DNA of 64,000 nt from Marisediminitalea lipolytica (GTDB lineage: Bacteria; Pseudomonadota; Gammaproteobacteria; Enterobacterales; Alteromonadaceae), in assembly GCF_001758465.1 (NCBI RefSeq), contig NZ_MJIC01000015.1:310001-374000 (forward strand), written 5' to 3'. The translations under genes and the position numbers were made by a program. Below are positions 26,100-35,719 of this stretch, one piece after another (position 1 is the first letter of the stretch; each line of letters starts with the position of its first letter). Under the pieces are notes generated by a model. It saw nothing but the letters and a program-made list of their open reading frames with translations. It was not told where the DNA came from and did no database searches.

Positions 26100-27548
26100 T
26101 CAGGCGTGACGGTACAGCGCCAGCAGCTGGTTAATGGCTTCGCGGCGCTGGTGAGGCTCATCGTCCATCACACCGTATATGCGCAGGCCGTTTTCTACCC
26201 GCTGTACGCCCATGGCATAGCAATGTCCGGCGGTGCGAGGGAGCCATAATCTTTCATCACACATTACGCCGGTTATCAGGGTGTTTTGCTGCTCTGGCGT
26301 CATGCCTGCCAGTGAATACTGGTAAATCCAGTCCTGCAGGTCACAGGCAAAGTGCTCTTTGTCGTCCAGCAGCAAAGCCAGCGGATTTAAACGGCCTGGG
26401 AGCTCAGTGGGCACTTGCGGCGTATGGTTTTCCAGCGTATCGCTAACCAGCGGACAGGTGGTTTCTACTTCGGTTTTGCGATCCATAATGCGGATAACTG
26501 GTTTCTTCAGTGGCCGGGCTCCGGTGATTACCGGGGTTAGCGCCAGCGCCTGAGAAAGCGCCACAACCTTGCGGTTCAGCGGCTGCTGGCCATGGTACCA
26601 GGCCAATAAGGCATTAATGGTTTCGGGATACTTGGACTCAAAAAACAGATGCTGCTTGGGCACAATATGCAGTTGCCGTGCCTGGTCTATCAAAGCTTGT
26701 TGTGCCGCCATGAGCTGTCCTGGCCGGCCAATCAGCCGCAGGGCAAACTTTTGTTGGTGGTTGGGTGAGTCTTCAATAAATACGCGCATGCCAAAACGTT
26801 GCATGCTCTGGCTCAGACGCTCCTGCGCGGATAGCAGTCCGTCTATGTAACACTCTGGCAGCCACCAGCTAAAAATATAATCATCCTGCAACGTATCGCT
26901 GAAAAAGCGATGCTGTTTGGGTTCATAGGTCTGCTCGCCAGACTTGCCTTTGGTGGTGCAAAGCAGTGGCAGTTCGTCGGCTTCAACACCAGCCAGTAAC
27001 AAGGTAATGTGCTCTGGTTGATAATACTGACTCTTGTAGGCTGTAACATCGTCGGTACAGATCTGCGCCAGCGTATCGCAATAGCCGCCCCAGTGATGGT
27101 AACAATCCGGTGCCCTGTCGCCACGCCAGATACTCATTTGTGACTGATAGCCCTGGGTGGCTTCATACATGGCTAACTCGCGCGCAATGACGCCGTCGCG
27201 CTCACGTTTTATATCGTCGCCAGCGTATTCCATTTGCTGTAAGCCCGCATACAGATAGCCAATTATTTTCAGGAGTACGGATTTACTGGGCGATACCGCA
27301 TAAAAATAGCTGTACCCGTTATGGCTGGAGGCGTTTATTTTGACAGGCAACACGCTGTTGGCTGCGAACAGGGCATGGCGCTGTTGGTAGCGGTCGGAGT
27401 AGCGAAAAACCAGATGTTCAACCAGATGCGCAATGCCGGAACTATCGACCGCAGGAGTTGGCACTACAAAGGCAGCGCCGTATTCCTGGGCGGGTTGTTT
27501 AAAGCTGACAACGTTGAGGCCGTTGCTCAGGCGCGTCTGGTGTGCCAT
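26100..27548 (-). CDS. pqqF: PqqF-like M16 metallopeptidase
   Basis: 482 residues from the ATG at 27548, 7 bases past the pqqE stop; the 27593 frame start runs into pqqE. An M16-type zinc site HLVEH (near residue 42) and a later Glu in ARELAMYEA (about 75 residues on) form the HxxEH...E set. PqqF-class proteases process the PqqA-derived peptide in PQQ synthesis. At under 500 residues it is shorter than Klebsiella/Pseudomonas PqqF (about 700-760), with perhaps two of four M16 domains. The last gene of the pqq operon; role in PQQ maturation is inferred from that place. Confidence 0.85.
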   Translation of the reverse strand: MAHQTRLSNGLNVVSFKQPAQEYGAAFVVPTPAVDSSGIAHLVEHLVFRYSDRYQQRHALFAANSVLPVKINASSHNGYSYFYAVSPSKSVLLKIIGYLYAGLQQMEYAGDDIKRERDGVIARELAMYEATQGYQSQMSIWRGDRAPDCYHHWGGYCDTLAQICTDDVTAYKSQYYQPEHITLLLAGVEADELPLLCTTKGKSGEQTYEPKQHRFFSDTLQDDYIFSWWLPECYIDGLLSAQERLSQSMQRFGMRVFIEDSPNHQQKFALRLIGRPGQLMAAQQALIDQARQLHIVPKQHLFFESKYPETINALLAWYHGQQPLNRKVVALSQALALTPVITGARPLKKPVIRIMDRKTEVETTCPLVSDTLENHTPQVPTELPGRLNPLALLLDDKEHFACDLQDWIYQYSLAGMTPEQQNTLITGVMCDERLWLPRTAGHCYAMGVQRVENGLRIYGVMDDEPHQRREAINQLLALYRHA

Positions 27549-27555
27549 GGTTGAA

Positions 27556-28686
27556 TCAGATTTCCGTGATTGGGATAGTGACTTTCGGGTCACGATACAC
27601 TAATTCGCGCTGAGGCGTTTGAGATTTTGCTGCGGCTTCGGCCATTAAATGATGATCCGGCGATTTTGCGCACACCGGGTCGGTTTTATACATGTCGCCG
27701 GTAAGCATATAGGCCTGGCAACGACAGCCTCCGAAGTCCTTTTCTTTTTCGTCACAGGTTTTGCATGGGCCCTGCATCCACTCGTAACCACGGAAATGGT
27801 TAAACGAAAAATCATCAAACCAGATATCCCGCACCGACTTTTCTTTCACATTGGGAAAGGTCAGCGGCAGGATTTTTGCGCTGTGACAAGGTAGCGCGCT
27901 GCCATCCGGCGCTACGGTTAAAAACGTGGTTCCCCAGCCATTCATGCAGGCTTTAGGGCGTTCTTCGTAATAATCCGGCGTTACAAAAATAAAATGCGGG
28001 CCTTTGCCCTGCTGTTTTTCACGGAAGGCGTTAACTTTGGCTTCGGCCTCGATTAATTGCGCCTGAGTTGGTAGCAGATGATCGCGATTCAGGTACGCCC
28101 AGCCGTAGTACTGTACGGTGGCCAGCTCCACGTAGTCACCTTCCAGCTCACAACACAGTGCCATCACTTCTTCGATTTGATGGATATTTTGTGCAGTCAG
28201 ACAGAAATTAAGCACCATGGGGTATTCATACTGCTTCACCAGCTTGGCTACTTTAAGTTTTTGCTCAAAGGAGTGGCGCTTATTGCCAATCAAATCGTTG
28301 GCGTCGGCATTAGCCGCCTGAAAGCTCAGCTGAATATGGTCCAGTCCGGCTTCGCGCAACGCCGCGATACGTTTTTCGGTAAGGCCAATGCCTGAGGTGA
28401 TTAAATTGGTGTAATAACCCAGACCACTGGCGTGTGCTACCAGTTGTTCCAAATCTTTACGCAGCAGCGGCTCGCCGCCGGAAAAACCCAGCTGTACCGC
28501 GCCCATTTCACGGGCGTCGCTTAATACCTTTAACCAGGTTTCTGTATCGCATTCCTGCTCACGGGACCCAAGATTGACCGGATTTGAACAGTATGGGCAG
28601 TGTAGCGGGCATTCATAGGTTAATTCTGCCAGTAACCACAATGGTGGGCCGGGCTGGTTAGGATTGGCCGATGGCGTATCAGACAT
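27556..28686 (-). CDS. pqqE: PqqE, radical SAM enzyme
   Basis: 376 residues from the ATG at 28686, which overlaps the pqqD stop by 8 bases (ATGTCTGA) and so suggests translational coupling. PqqE makes the Glu-Tyr carbon cross-link in PqqA with SAM. The radical SAM cluster motif CPLHCPYC follows LAELTYE (near residue 23). GGEPLLR is the SAM-binding GGEP, and the C-terminal SPASM region has [20 protein letters not shown] and the cysteine set [18 protein letters not shown] for auxiliary clusters. Confidence 0.97.
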   Translation of the reverse strand: MSDTPSANPNQPGPPLWLLAELTYECPLHCPYCSNPVNLGSREQECDTETWLKVLSDAREMGAVQLGFSGGEPLLRKDLEQLVAHASGLGYYTNLITSGIGLTEKRIAALREAGLDHIQLSFQAANADANDLIGNKRHSFEQKLKVAKLVKQYEYPMVLNFCLTAQNIHQIEEVMALCCELEGDYVELATVQYYGWAYLNRDHLLPTQAQLIEAEAKVNAFREKQQGKGPHFIFVTPDYYEERPKACMNGWGTTFLTVAPDGSALPCHSAKILPLTFPNVKEKSVRDIWFDDFSFNHFRGYEWMQGPCKTCDEKEKDFGGCRCQAYMLTGDMYKTDPVCAKSPDHHLMAEAAAKSQTPQRELVYRDPKVTIPITEI

Positions 28687-28954
28687 AATTAATCCAGCGT
28701 TTTTCTTCGGCGTGCTCAAAAAAAGCTAACACGTCTTCTTCTATACCCTCGGCTTCAGGATATTCAGCTACCAGTGCCGCAACGATATCAGCCACGGTTT
28801 TTTCGCCATCTACCTGCAGCAAAATAGCCGAGGCGCTACCATTGAGTTTTATCATACCTTCGGGAAACAGCAGTACGTAGCAATCCTGGGCCTTTTCAAA
28901 CTGAAATTTAAACAGGCGGTTTAACTTTGGTACTTTCGTGGCGAGTTCACTCAC
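28679..28954 (-). CDS. pqqD: PqqD, PqqA-binding chaperone
   Basis: 91 residues, GTG start at 28954 directly after the pqqC stop TAA. PqqD binds the PqqA peptide and presents it to PqqE. The family pattern is visible: [44 protein letters not shown], and a C-terminal [11 protein letters not shown]. It is a separate protein here, not fused to PqqC or PqqE. Confidence 0.95.
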   Translation of the reverse strand: MSELATKVPKLNRLFKFQFEKAQDCYVLLFPEGMIKLNGSASAILLQVDGEKTVADIVAALVAEYPEAEGIEEDVLAFFEHAEEKRWINYV

Positions 28955-29713
28955 TTACATTAACCCCTTATGGCAAATACTTTGATCGGCTACGCCATGG
29001 AACGGGCGACGATCGAATTCGTAGGCCAGACTAATCGCATCAGCCAGCGACCACAAGACATCCAGCTTGAATTGCAGAATGTTAAGCGCTTTTTCCTGCA
29101 ATTCGCGGGTAGTGAAATGGTCCAGCGTAATTTGTAAACCATGTTCAACGTCTCGTCTTGCCTGTCCCAGGCGCATCTGGAAGTACTTAAAGCCTTCGGC
29201 GTCTATCCATGGGTAATGCTCTGGCCAGGTGTCCAGGCGGCTTTGATGGATTTCCGGAGCAAACATTTCGGTTAATGATGAACAGGCCGCTTCTTCCCAG
29301 GTGGCGCGGCGGGCAAAGTTAACGTAAGCACCCACGGCAAATTTAACACCGGGGAGCAGTAACTTTTCGTCCAGAATGTCCTGGCGATCCAGACCCACGG
29401 CCTCGCCAAGGCGTAACCAGGCTTCAATACCGCCTAAGCGCGGATCACCTTCTTCACCGTCGTGGTCCAGAATACGCTGGATCCATTTGCGGCGGGTTTG
29501 CATGTCCGGACAATTAGCCAGAATAGCCGCGTCCTTGATCGGAATACACATCTGATAGAAGAAACGGTTGGCTACCCAGCCCTGAATTTGTTCTTTACTG
29601 CATTTGCCCTGATTCATCGCCTGATGAAACGGGTGGTAAATATGGTAGTACTGGCCTTTGGCGCGCAGCTTTTGTTCGAACTCTTCTTTACTCCAGGGGC
29701 GTTGATCGCTCAT
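28955..29713 (-). CDS. pqqC: PqqC, pyrroloquinoline-quinone synthase
   Basis: 252 residues. PqqC catalyses the last step, the eight-electron ring closure and oxidation to PQQ with O2. The family pattern is clear: [23 protein letters not shown] at the N-terminus, [31 protein letters not shown] (near residue 90) and [14 protein letters not shown] with the active-site His. It abuts pqqD and follows pqqB with a 12-base gap. Confidence 0.97.
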   Translation of the reverse strand: MSDQRPWSKEEFEQKLRAKGQYYHIYHPFHQAMNQGKCSKEQIQGWVANRFFYQMCIPIKDAAILANCPDMQTRRKWIQRILDHDGEEGDPRLGGIEAWLRLGEAVGLDRQDILDEKLLLPGVKFAVGAYVNFARRATWEEAACSSLTEMFAPEIHQSRLDTWPEHYPWIDAEGFKYFQMRLGQARRDVEHGLQITLDHFTTRELQEKALNILQFKLDVLWSLADAISLAYEFDRRPFHGVADQSICHKGLM

Positions 29714-29725
29714 GGGATACCTCTT

Positions 29726-30649
29726 TTATAGCGTAATTTGCATACCGTCGTATGCCAGTTCAATATCGTTATCAGTTAAATACTGATGCGCGTCTGAATC
29801 TTCATTCAGAACCGGGTTAGTGTTGTTGATATGAATCAGCACTTTGCGATCAATATTAAAGCGATTCAGCAGGCTTACTGTGCCGTCTGGCCCGTTTACC
29901 GGCATATGCCCCATCTGACTGCCTAAACGGTTACTAAAGCCTTTTTGGATCATTTCGTCGTCGAGCCATAAGGTGCCGTCGAACAATACGCAGGAGGCCT
30001 GGTCCAGCATGGACTCCACTAATGGACTGGCCTGTACGCAACCCGGCGCGTAAAACAGGCTTTTGCCGCTGGCTGTATCGGTAATTTGCAGGCCGATATT
30101 ATTGCCGGGCACCACTTTATCGCGATAGCTTGAGTAAGGCGGCGCATTTGACTCCAGCACCACCGGATTAAACACCAGGCCCTCTGCGCCCTGAGGCGTA
30201 AAAGCGGCTTGGTAATCGGTATCGATACCATGACGTTCAAGGCCGCCATGCCAGTGCTTGAGCATGGTAAATAACGGAAATGCCGTAGTGAGATCTTCAT
30301 ACACCACATCGGTACAATATACCGGTAATGGCAGGCCTTCGCGCAGGGTAAGCAGGCCGGTAGTGTGGTCGATTTGACTGTCGGTCAGAATAATCGAGCG
30401 AATGCTGGTGCCCCGTTGCTGGTTTTTATCGACCGGCCATAGCTCTGGTGTATGATTGATTTGCTGGCGCAGGTCGGGAGAAGCATTAATTAATACCCAG
30501 TCTGTGCCGTTAGCACTAACTGCAATACTTGATTGAGTACGAGGAGATGCTTTGATGGTGCCTTCGCGCACGCCACGGCAATTGTCGCAGTGGCAGTTCC
30601 ATTGTGGAAAGCCGCCCCCGGCGCCCGCACCCAGGATCAGAATCTTCAT
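29726..30649 (-). CDS. pqqB: PqqB, metallo-hydrolase-fold protein
   Basis: 307 residues of the PqqB family. The start MKILILGAGAGGGFPQWNCHCDNCRG includes the PqqB cysteine pair CxC-xx-C, and the beta-lactamase-fold motif DSQIDHTTGLL replaces the usual HxHxDH. PqqB is thought to hydroxylate the cross-linked Glu-Tyr intermediate. It follows pqqA after a 160-base gap with a terminator hairpin in between (30719-30760). Confidence 0.96.
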   Translation of the reverse strand: MKILILGAGAGGGFPQWNCHCDNCRGVREGTIKASPRTQSSIAVSANGTDWVLINASPDLRQQINHTPELWPVDKNQQRGTSIRSIILTDSQIDHTTGLLTLREGLPLPVYCTDVVYEDLTTAFPLFTMLKHWHGGLERHGIDTDYQAAFTPQGAEGLVFNPVVLESNAPPYSSYRDKVVPGNNIGLQITDTASGKSLFYAPGCVQASPLVESMLDQASCVLFDGTLWLDDEMIQKGFSNRLGSQMGHMPVNGPDGTVSLLNRFNIDRKVLIHINNTNPVLNEDSDAHQYLTDNDIELAYDGMQITL

Positions 30650-30718
30650 GCAATGAACCCTGATTGGTTACCTTGTCGCTTATGCGGCAGGTAATAAATG
30701 ATTAAAAGCGTTACCAAT

Positions 30719-30760
30719 AAAAAAGGCTGCACTAACTTTAAGCTAAAGCGCAACCTTTTA
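30719..30760 (-). terminator. Hairpin in the pqqA-pqqB gap, attenuator-like
   Basis: On the pqq strand, AAAAGGTTGC pairs with GCAGCCTTTT (one G-T pair), around an inner CTTTAG/CTAAAG-type stem, and is followed by a run of T residues: a standard terminator form. It would let pqqA be made in excess over pqqB-F. A 16-base hairpin CAGAGC...GCTCTG (30785-30800) lies just after the pqqA stop. Confidence 0.75.
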
Positions 30761-30809
30761 TAGGTATTGTCGAGATGACGTTTCCAGAGCAGATGCTCTG
30801 AGTAAGAAA

Positions 30810-30881
30810 TTATCTGTTGCTGATGTACAGAGTAACTTCAAAGCCTAAACGCATTTCAGTGTATTGAGGTTTAGTCCACAT
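30810..30881 (-). CDS. pqqA: PqqA, PQQ precursor peptide
   Basis: A 23-residue peptide ([23 protein letters not shown]). The ATG at 30881 has AAGGAG 6 bases upstream. It has the conserved [20 protein letters not shown] pattern and the Glu and Tyr spaced E-x3-Y (residues 15 and 19) that PqqE joins to make PQQ. The ribosome site is strong and a terminator hairpin follows, in line with high expression. The first gene of the pqq operon. Confidence 0.97.
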   Translation of the reverse strand: MWTKPQYTEMRLGFEVTLYISNR

Positions 30882-30979
30882 AACGGGCTCCTTATTAACT
30901 TCGTTTTAACACTTAGATGATTGTAGGACTCGCCTAGCTAAAAAAAAATCCTACTTTGGAACTACTTTTTATAATCCCT

Positions 30980-32479
30980 TTAGGGTAAAAATCCACAAGC
31001 GTCCGTATCTATCGACCATTGCGCAGCGCTTAAGTTGCTATAATTTCGTAAAAATTGTAAAAGCAGCGGCAGTGGTCTGCCTGTTGCGCTGTTTCCTGTT
31101 CCATAATGAAAGCTGGTGCCAGCGATGTCAAGATGTGCCCATGGCGTGTCACCGGCGAAGCGGGCTAAATAGCAACCGGCAGTAATCATGCCCGGTGAAT
31201 TGCTACCTGCGTTGCGCATGTCGGCAAAAGGTGAGTCCAGAGGCTCCTGATAGTCAGGCCATATCGGCATAGTCCAGGCGCGATCGTCGCTGTCTTCGCC
31301 GGCTTTCTCCAGCGCCTGATTTAACGCCGGGGAATTGCCCATTAAACCGCTGGCGTGACTGCCGAGGCTCACTATTTGCGCACCGGTAAGGGTGGCGACG
31401 TCAATAATTAACGCGGGGTTATGTTGCCTGGCATAGGTAATGGCATCACACAGGACTAAGCGGCCTTCGGCGTCGGTACTGATAATTTCCACGGTTTGGC
31501 CGGACATGGTGGTAAGAATATCGCCGGGTCGAAAGGCATCGCCATCAGGCATGTTTTCGGCGGTGGCGATAACGCCGGTTACATTAACCGCAAGTTTTAG
31601 TTCAGCCAGTGCAGCCATAAGGCCTGCTACGGCGGCACCGCCACACATATCGTAAATCATGTTTTGCATACCCGGCGGCTTTTTAAGGGTAATACCACCA
31701 GTATCAAAGGTAATGCCTTTACCAATAACCCAAATGGTTGGTACGTCAGACAGGGTGCCCCGGTAATGCATTACCGGCATGCAGGTTGGCTGCGCCGAAC
31801 CACGCCCAACGGCCAGATAGGCTCCCATGCCAAGTTCAGCCAGCTGCTGCTCATCAAGGATTTCGGTTGTTATGCTGCTATAGCGTTCAGCCAGTAAAAG
31901 CGCCTGCTGCGCAAAATAAGTGGGTGTGCATAAGTTACCGGGCATATTTGCCAAATCACGGCTGATGCATTTGCCGGTGTGTAAGGCTGTGGCGTAAGCC
32001 AGCTCATCTTGCAGTTCGTCATTGCAAACCAGTAATTCGATTTTTTCTGGCAAGGCGGGCTGCGGTGACGTTTTATAATCAGCAAACCGATAGGATGCAT
32101 GGTATAAAGCGTGAATTAACCGCTGGCTGTTGGTTAGCCATGGCGGCATAAAAAGCTGTGCTTCGGTGAGGTTAAGCTGCTTTAGCGTACCGTCGATAAG
32201 CTGGCTTGTCTGCCTCGCCTGCGAAACTGGGATATCCATGTCAGTGTTTACTAACAATAATCGTTTGGCTTTAATCTGTGTAGGGCTTAAACATAGTAAG
32301 TATTTACTTTTTTCATGCCAGTCGCCCAATGCCTGATAGTGGCTGATGGTGTCTGTCAGCGCCTGCGGATAATCGTGTCCGGTAAAGCCGGACTGACCGG
32401 CTGGCACCAGTAAAACAAGCAGCTCCGGGTCTTGCTGCTCTATCTGGCCGGGGACTATCTGATGCATTTTAATAATCAC
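30980..32479 (-). CDS. M17 leucyl-aminopeptidase-family protein
   Basis: 499 residues, GTG start at 32479 with AGGAG 8 bases upstream. The M17 metal-binding set is complete: GKGITFDTGGITLK, the signature STDAEGRLVL (canonical NTDAEGRL), TGAQIVSLGSHASG and the C-terminal LDIAGTSFHYG. It should be a hexameric zinc or manganese aminopeptidase. It lies 98 bases upstream of pqqA on the same strand. A role in trimming PqqA-derived peptides, alongside the short PqqF, is plausible inference, although general peptide turnover is equally possible. Confidence 0.9.
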   Translation of the reverse strand: MIIKMHQIVPGQIEQQDPELLVLLVPAGQSGFTGHDYPQALTDTISHYQALGDWHEKSKYLLCLSPTQIKAKRLLLVNTDMDIPVSQARQTSQLIDGTLKQLNLTEAQLFMPPWLTNSQRLIHALYHASYRFADYKTSPQPALPEKIELLVCNDELQDELAYATALHTGKCISRDLANMPGNLCTPTYFAQQALLLAERYSSITTEILDEQQLAELGMGAYLAVGRGSAQPTCMPVMHYRGTLSDVPTIWVIGKGITFDTGGITLKKPPGMQNMIYDMCGGAAVAGLMAALAELKLAVNVTGVIATAENMPDGDAFRPGDILTTMSGQTVEIISTDAEGRLVLCDAITYARQHNPALIIDVATLTGAQIVSLGSHASGLMGNSPALNQALEKAGEDSDDRAWTMPIWPDYQEPLDSPFADMRNAGSNSPGMITAGCYLARFAGDTPWAHLDIAGTSFHYGTGNSATGRPLPLLLQFLRNYSNLSAAQWSIDTDACGFLP

Positions 32480-32574
32480 AGCAACTGCTCCTGTGCGTTA
32501 AAGCCTTTCTTAATGATGACTCCAGTCTACCGTTTACAGCCTGGTTTCGCTAACTGCTCTGCCCGTGAAACAGG

Positions 32575-33510
32575 CTAGTGGGCTTGTGACGCGGCGGCAT
32601 TTATTTTACGGCGAGGTATTCTTACCGTGGCAATCAGCAGGCAGGTGCTGATTAAAGCAATGCCAAGCCAGCCTGTCAGCGTGAGCTGCTCGCCGACAAT
32701 GGTTACAGCCAGCAATGCGGCAACCACAGGCTCGAGTAATGTAATCGTGGTAGCCAGGCTGGCGCGCACCACGGCTAACCCTTTACCAAATAACAAATAG
32801 GCTAGCACCATCGGCACCAGCGCCATATACATGGCTACGCCGAAATTGTTGTACGAGGCCAGAATGGGGCCGCCGGTGATTAGCAGCACCGGAAGTAGCA
32901 TCAGGCCGCCCACGCCAAACATGCTCCCCATCGCTGCGCGCGAAGCGATACCTTTATCAATCAGACGTCGCGCTATCCACGAATACATGGCATAGGTAAA
33001 AGCGGCAACCAGACCCAATAAAATACCTAAGGTGTTGTGCCAGTTGGTAGCGGCAGATTCAAACGAAGAAGCTGGCTTTGCCGTAGCGAGCAGGACAACC
33101 CCGGTAACGCCCAATACAATGCTGAACAGCCACTTTTTGTTTAGCGCCTGTTTGTCGTAAAACCATTCAATTAAAGCGGCGGCAATAGGCGCTATGCCGA
33201 TGGAAACCACATTACCCACCGCGACACCGGAAAACTTCATCGCGCTGTAAAAAGCCAGGGGGTAGATAGCCACATTAAGCGCCGCGGCAAACACCAGATA
33301 CTTAGCCTCAAACAGGGCTAATCTATGCTGTCTGATAGGCCGGATTGCCAACAATGCCAGCAGCAACCCGCCAATACCCATTGTGACGGAGGCGATCCCC
33401 AATGGACTCACCTGGGGGGCAAAAGTAGCCGCGGTGCCTGTGGTTCCCCACAGTACCGCCGCAATAACTACCGCCAGAATGCCAGCATAATAATTTGGCT
33501 GAGTCTTCAT
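32575..33510 (-). CDS. EamA/DMT-family transporter
   Basis: 311 residues with ten membrane helices in two EamA halves. GILAVVIAAVLWGTTGTAATFAP is the typical first helix, and ILLGLVAAFTYAMYSWIARRL starts the second half. Its start overlaps the tetR stop by 4 bases (ATGA), so it is the regulated partner of that repressor. It probably exports a small amphipathic metabolite or drug; substrate unknown. Confidence 0.87.
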   Translation of the reverse strand: MKTQPNYYAGILAVVIAAVLWGTTGTAATFAPQVSPLGIASVTMGIGGLLLALLAIRPIRQHRLALFEAKYLVFAAALNVAIYPLAFYSAMKFSGVAVGNVVSIGIAPIAAALIEWFYDKQALNKKWLFSIVLGVTGVVLLATAKPASSFESAATNWHNTLGILLGLVAAFTYAMYSWIARRLIDKGIASRAAMGSMFGVGGLMLLPVLLITGGPILASYNNFGVAMYMALVPMVLAYLLFGKGLAVVRASLATTITLLEPVVAALLAVTIVGEQLTLTGWLGIALISTCLLIATVRIPRRKINAAASQAH

Positions 33511-34088
33511 AGGGCCTGCTCGATTAACTGGTCGGCCATGGTTCTGGCCCGGGTAATAGCACCGGTATCTTTGCTCAGCCCGGCGAGTGAAATAGCACCC
33601 TCTAACAAAAAGCAGATATGTTCGGTGAGCTGTGTCAGATGTGCTGGTGAATCATCGGTAAATGGCAGCTCGCTTAATTGCTGGTGAACGATCGCGCGGA
33701 CCTCCTGTTTATGTCGGTTAACCGCTTCCCGTTCAATACTGTTGGCTGGCATTTCGGCGGCGGCATTGAGTAAACCACAGCCGCGAAAACCATTCTGATA
33801 GTCAAATTCAGCATGGTCCTGATAAGCATCAAAAATGGCCAGAACCCGCTCCCAGCCGTTGGCCAGGTTAGCAGAACGGATTGCATATAAATCCAGCCAC
33901 TCCTGATGACGCGCATCAATATAGGCAGCAACTAAATCTGACTTTGATTTAAAATTGTTGTACAGCGACATTTTGGCAACGCCGGCGCGGTTGATTACCG
34001 AATCAATTCCCGTGGCTGTGATGCCATTGTTATAAAATAATTCGCCCGCTGCTTTTAGCAGTTTTTCCCGGGCTGTGATTTTGTTCAT
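33507..34088 (-). CDS. TetR-family transcriptional regulator
   Basis: 193 residues. The N-terminal helix-turn-helix (about residues 8-55) has the TetR pattern ITAREKLLKAAGELFYNNGI, followed by IDSVINRAGVAKMSLYNNFKSKSDLV. The C-terminal ligand domain is helical and rich in Ala and Gln. It forms an operon with the following EamA transporter through a 4-base overlap and should repress both from the palindrome at 34109-34128, 20 bases before its own start. Confidence 0.9.
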   Translation of the reverse strand: MNKITAREKLLKAAGELFYNNGITATGIDSVINRAGVAKMSLYNNFKSKSDLVAAYIDARHQEWLDLYAIRSANLANGWERVLAIFDAYQDHAEFDYQNGFRGCGLLNAAAEMPANSIEREAVNRHKQEVRAIVHQQLSELPFTDDSPAHLTQLTEHICFLLEGAISLAGLSKDTGAITRARTMADQLIEQAL

Positions 34089-34108
34089 GTTATGCTCTGT
34101 GCTACAAC

Positions 34109-34128
34109 TATACAGACTAGTCTATATA
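34109..34128. promoter_or_regulatory. Operator palindrome for the TetR-EamA operon
   Basis: A perfect 10-bp palindrome AGACTAGTCT (34114-34123) with flanking bases extending it to 20 bp with one mismatched pair. It lies 21 bases upstream of the tetR start codon, the normal place for autorepression. The match to this regulator is inference from position. Confidence 0.6.
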
Positions 34129-34309
34129 GTGATTTTCAATAATCAAGTTAAACCTCCGGTGAAATCAATAACTATTCTTTGTAGCTATTGAATCTATTTG
34201 TTCTTGTACTGATCGGTCTAGCTTTGGTTTTGGCGCAGAGGTAAGCCATTAATGACGATATTCCGCGGTTGAGTTGACGCCGTTGCATCACCTGGCGCTG
34301 TTGAAAAAT

Positions 34310-35509
34310 CTAGGGATTAACTTTTGTCGGGCGGGCGCGTAAATGTGTTATCGCAATCACAGTTACCAGCGCCAGCAACACAGAGGCGGCAATAAAAGGC
34401 ATTCGATTACCCATACTATAGAGCGTTGCTGCAATAGGCGGCCCGATAATATAACCCATGGCCGGAGAGGCGGTGATAAAACCGGTGACGGTTGCCTGAT
34501 TCTCCGGCTTGCAACTGGAGCTGGCTAAGGCGGCAATTGCCGGATAGCTGATGCCTAGCCCGCTGCCTAAAAATAACATGGCAATATAAAGGTGCATGGG
34601 CTGCTGATGCAGGTAGATGATCAGATAGCCGATGGACAATAACGGAAAAGCAATTTTCAGCAGATTGCCCGGATGCATGCTGGTGCGTTGTACCAGCGTG
34701 ACCTGAATCGTCAGTGCACAGACTGCACTTATCATCATTGCCAGGCCAACCGCCTGTGCCGCTTCTGTGGTGGTTAGCCCGTGATGATCAATCAGGAAAA
34801 ACGCCAGGGACTGTTGCATCATGGCGATAGCCAGAAACACACTGACATTCATGGCAATCAGCACTGGTACAAAAGGTTGGATGGTTCGTGCTGGCTGACT
34901 GGCTTTGCTTCCCGCGGGAGCATTGGCGGAGGCGGCGTGGACCTGAGGCAGGAATCGCCAGACCAGGACTACGGCTATCAGCGTCATCAGCGTAATGCCG
35001 TAAAGCGGAGCCAGCAGATGAATGCTTACCATGAGTCCCGCAAAGGTAGGACCAAGAATTTGCCCAAGGCTATGGGCTGAAGACACCTTACTAATGGCCT
35101 TTACACGTTCGTTATCGTTACTGATGGCGATGGCCATACCTACCACCGACGGCGGTGTTGCCGACATGATGGTGGCCTGACCGGTACGGGATAGCAGCAG
35201 TGCTGCAAACAGCGCGCTGCCTGCAAGCCAGCCCTGTAAACCGACAAACCACACCGACGCAAAAATCAGGGTACCCATGGTGTAGCCACTCAGACCAATG
35301 ATGAGAATGCGCCGGTAGCCACGCTTTTTGCCAATCCTCGACCAGAATGCATTACCCAAAGCGTACATAATCGCCGAACTCGACATTAAAAAAGCGACGT
35401 TGAATTCACTCAAGCCTACCTCACGTCCCAGTGGCGGCAGGGTTGTCATCACCACAGACTGGCCCATGGCTGTTGCTAACAGAGAGAAAAACAGGAGGCG
35501 AAAGGTCAT
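34310..35509 (-). CDS. MFS transporter
   Basis: 399 residues, twelve membrane helices. The loop 2-3 motif FWSRIGKKRGYRR, helix-4 region ARTGQATIMSATPP-like and a long central loop (ASANAPAGSKASQPART, about residues 188-210) mark the two halves of a major facilitator protein. The form resembles DHA1-type multidrug exporters, but the substrate is unknown. The gene stands alone, divergent from the RND operon with a 204-base gap. Confidence 0.85.
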   Translation of the reverse strand: MTFRLLFFSLLATAMGQSVVMTTLPPLGREVGLSEFNVAFLMSSSAIMYALGNAFWSRIGKKRGYRRILIIGLSGYTMGTLIFASVWFVGLQGWLAGSALFAALLLSRTGQATIMSATPPSVVGMAIAISNDNERVKAISKVSSAHSLGQILGPTFAGLMVSIHLLAPLYGITLMTLIAVVLVWRFLPQVHAASANAPAGSKASQPARTIQPFVPVLIAMNVSVFLAIAMMQQSLAFFLIDHHGLTTTEAAQAVGLAMMISAVCALTIQVTLVQRTSMHPGNLLKIAFPLLSIGYLIIYLHQQPMHLYIAMLFLGSGLGISYPAIAALASSSCKPENQATVTGFITASPAMGYIIGPPIAATLYSMGNRMPFIAASVLLALVTVIAITHLRARPTKVNP

Positions 35510-35719
35510 CGGGTAGCAGAGGGTCCGGTCACGAAACAGAATGGTTATAATACCATGGTAAATAAGAATTCTCGCCTCAGGTCAGAATGTTACCGATACC
35601 GATGACATAGAACAAACCACCTAAACTTACCCACAGAGCTAAAATATTACTTGTTATATTAGATTTGGCGCATATATTGCTCTGTAGTAATATCCTTTAT
35701 TGTCTTAACGACGGTGATT

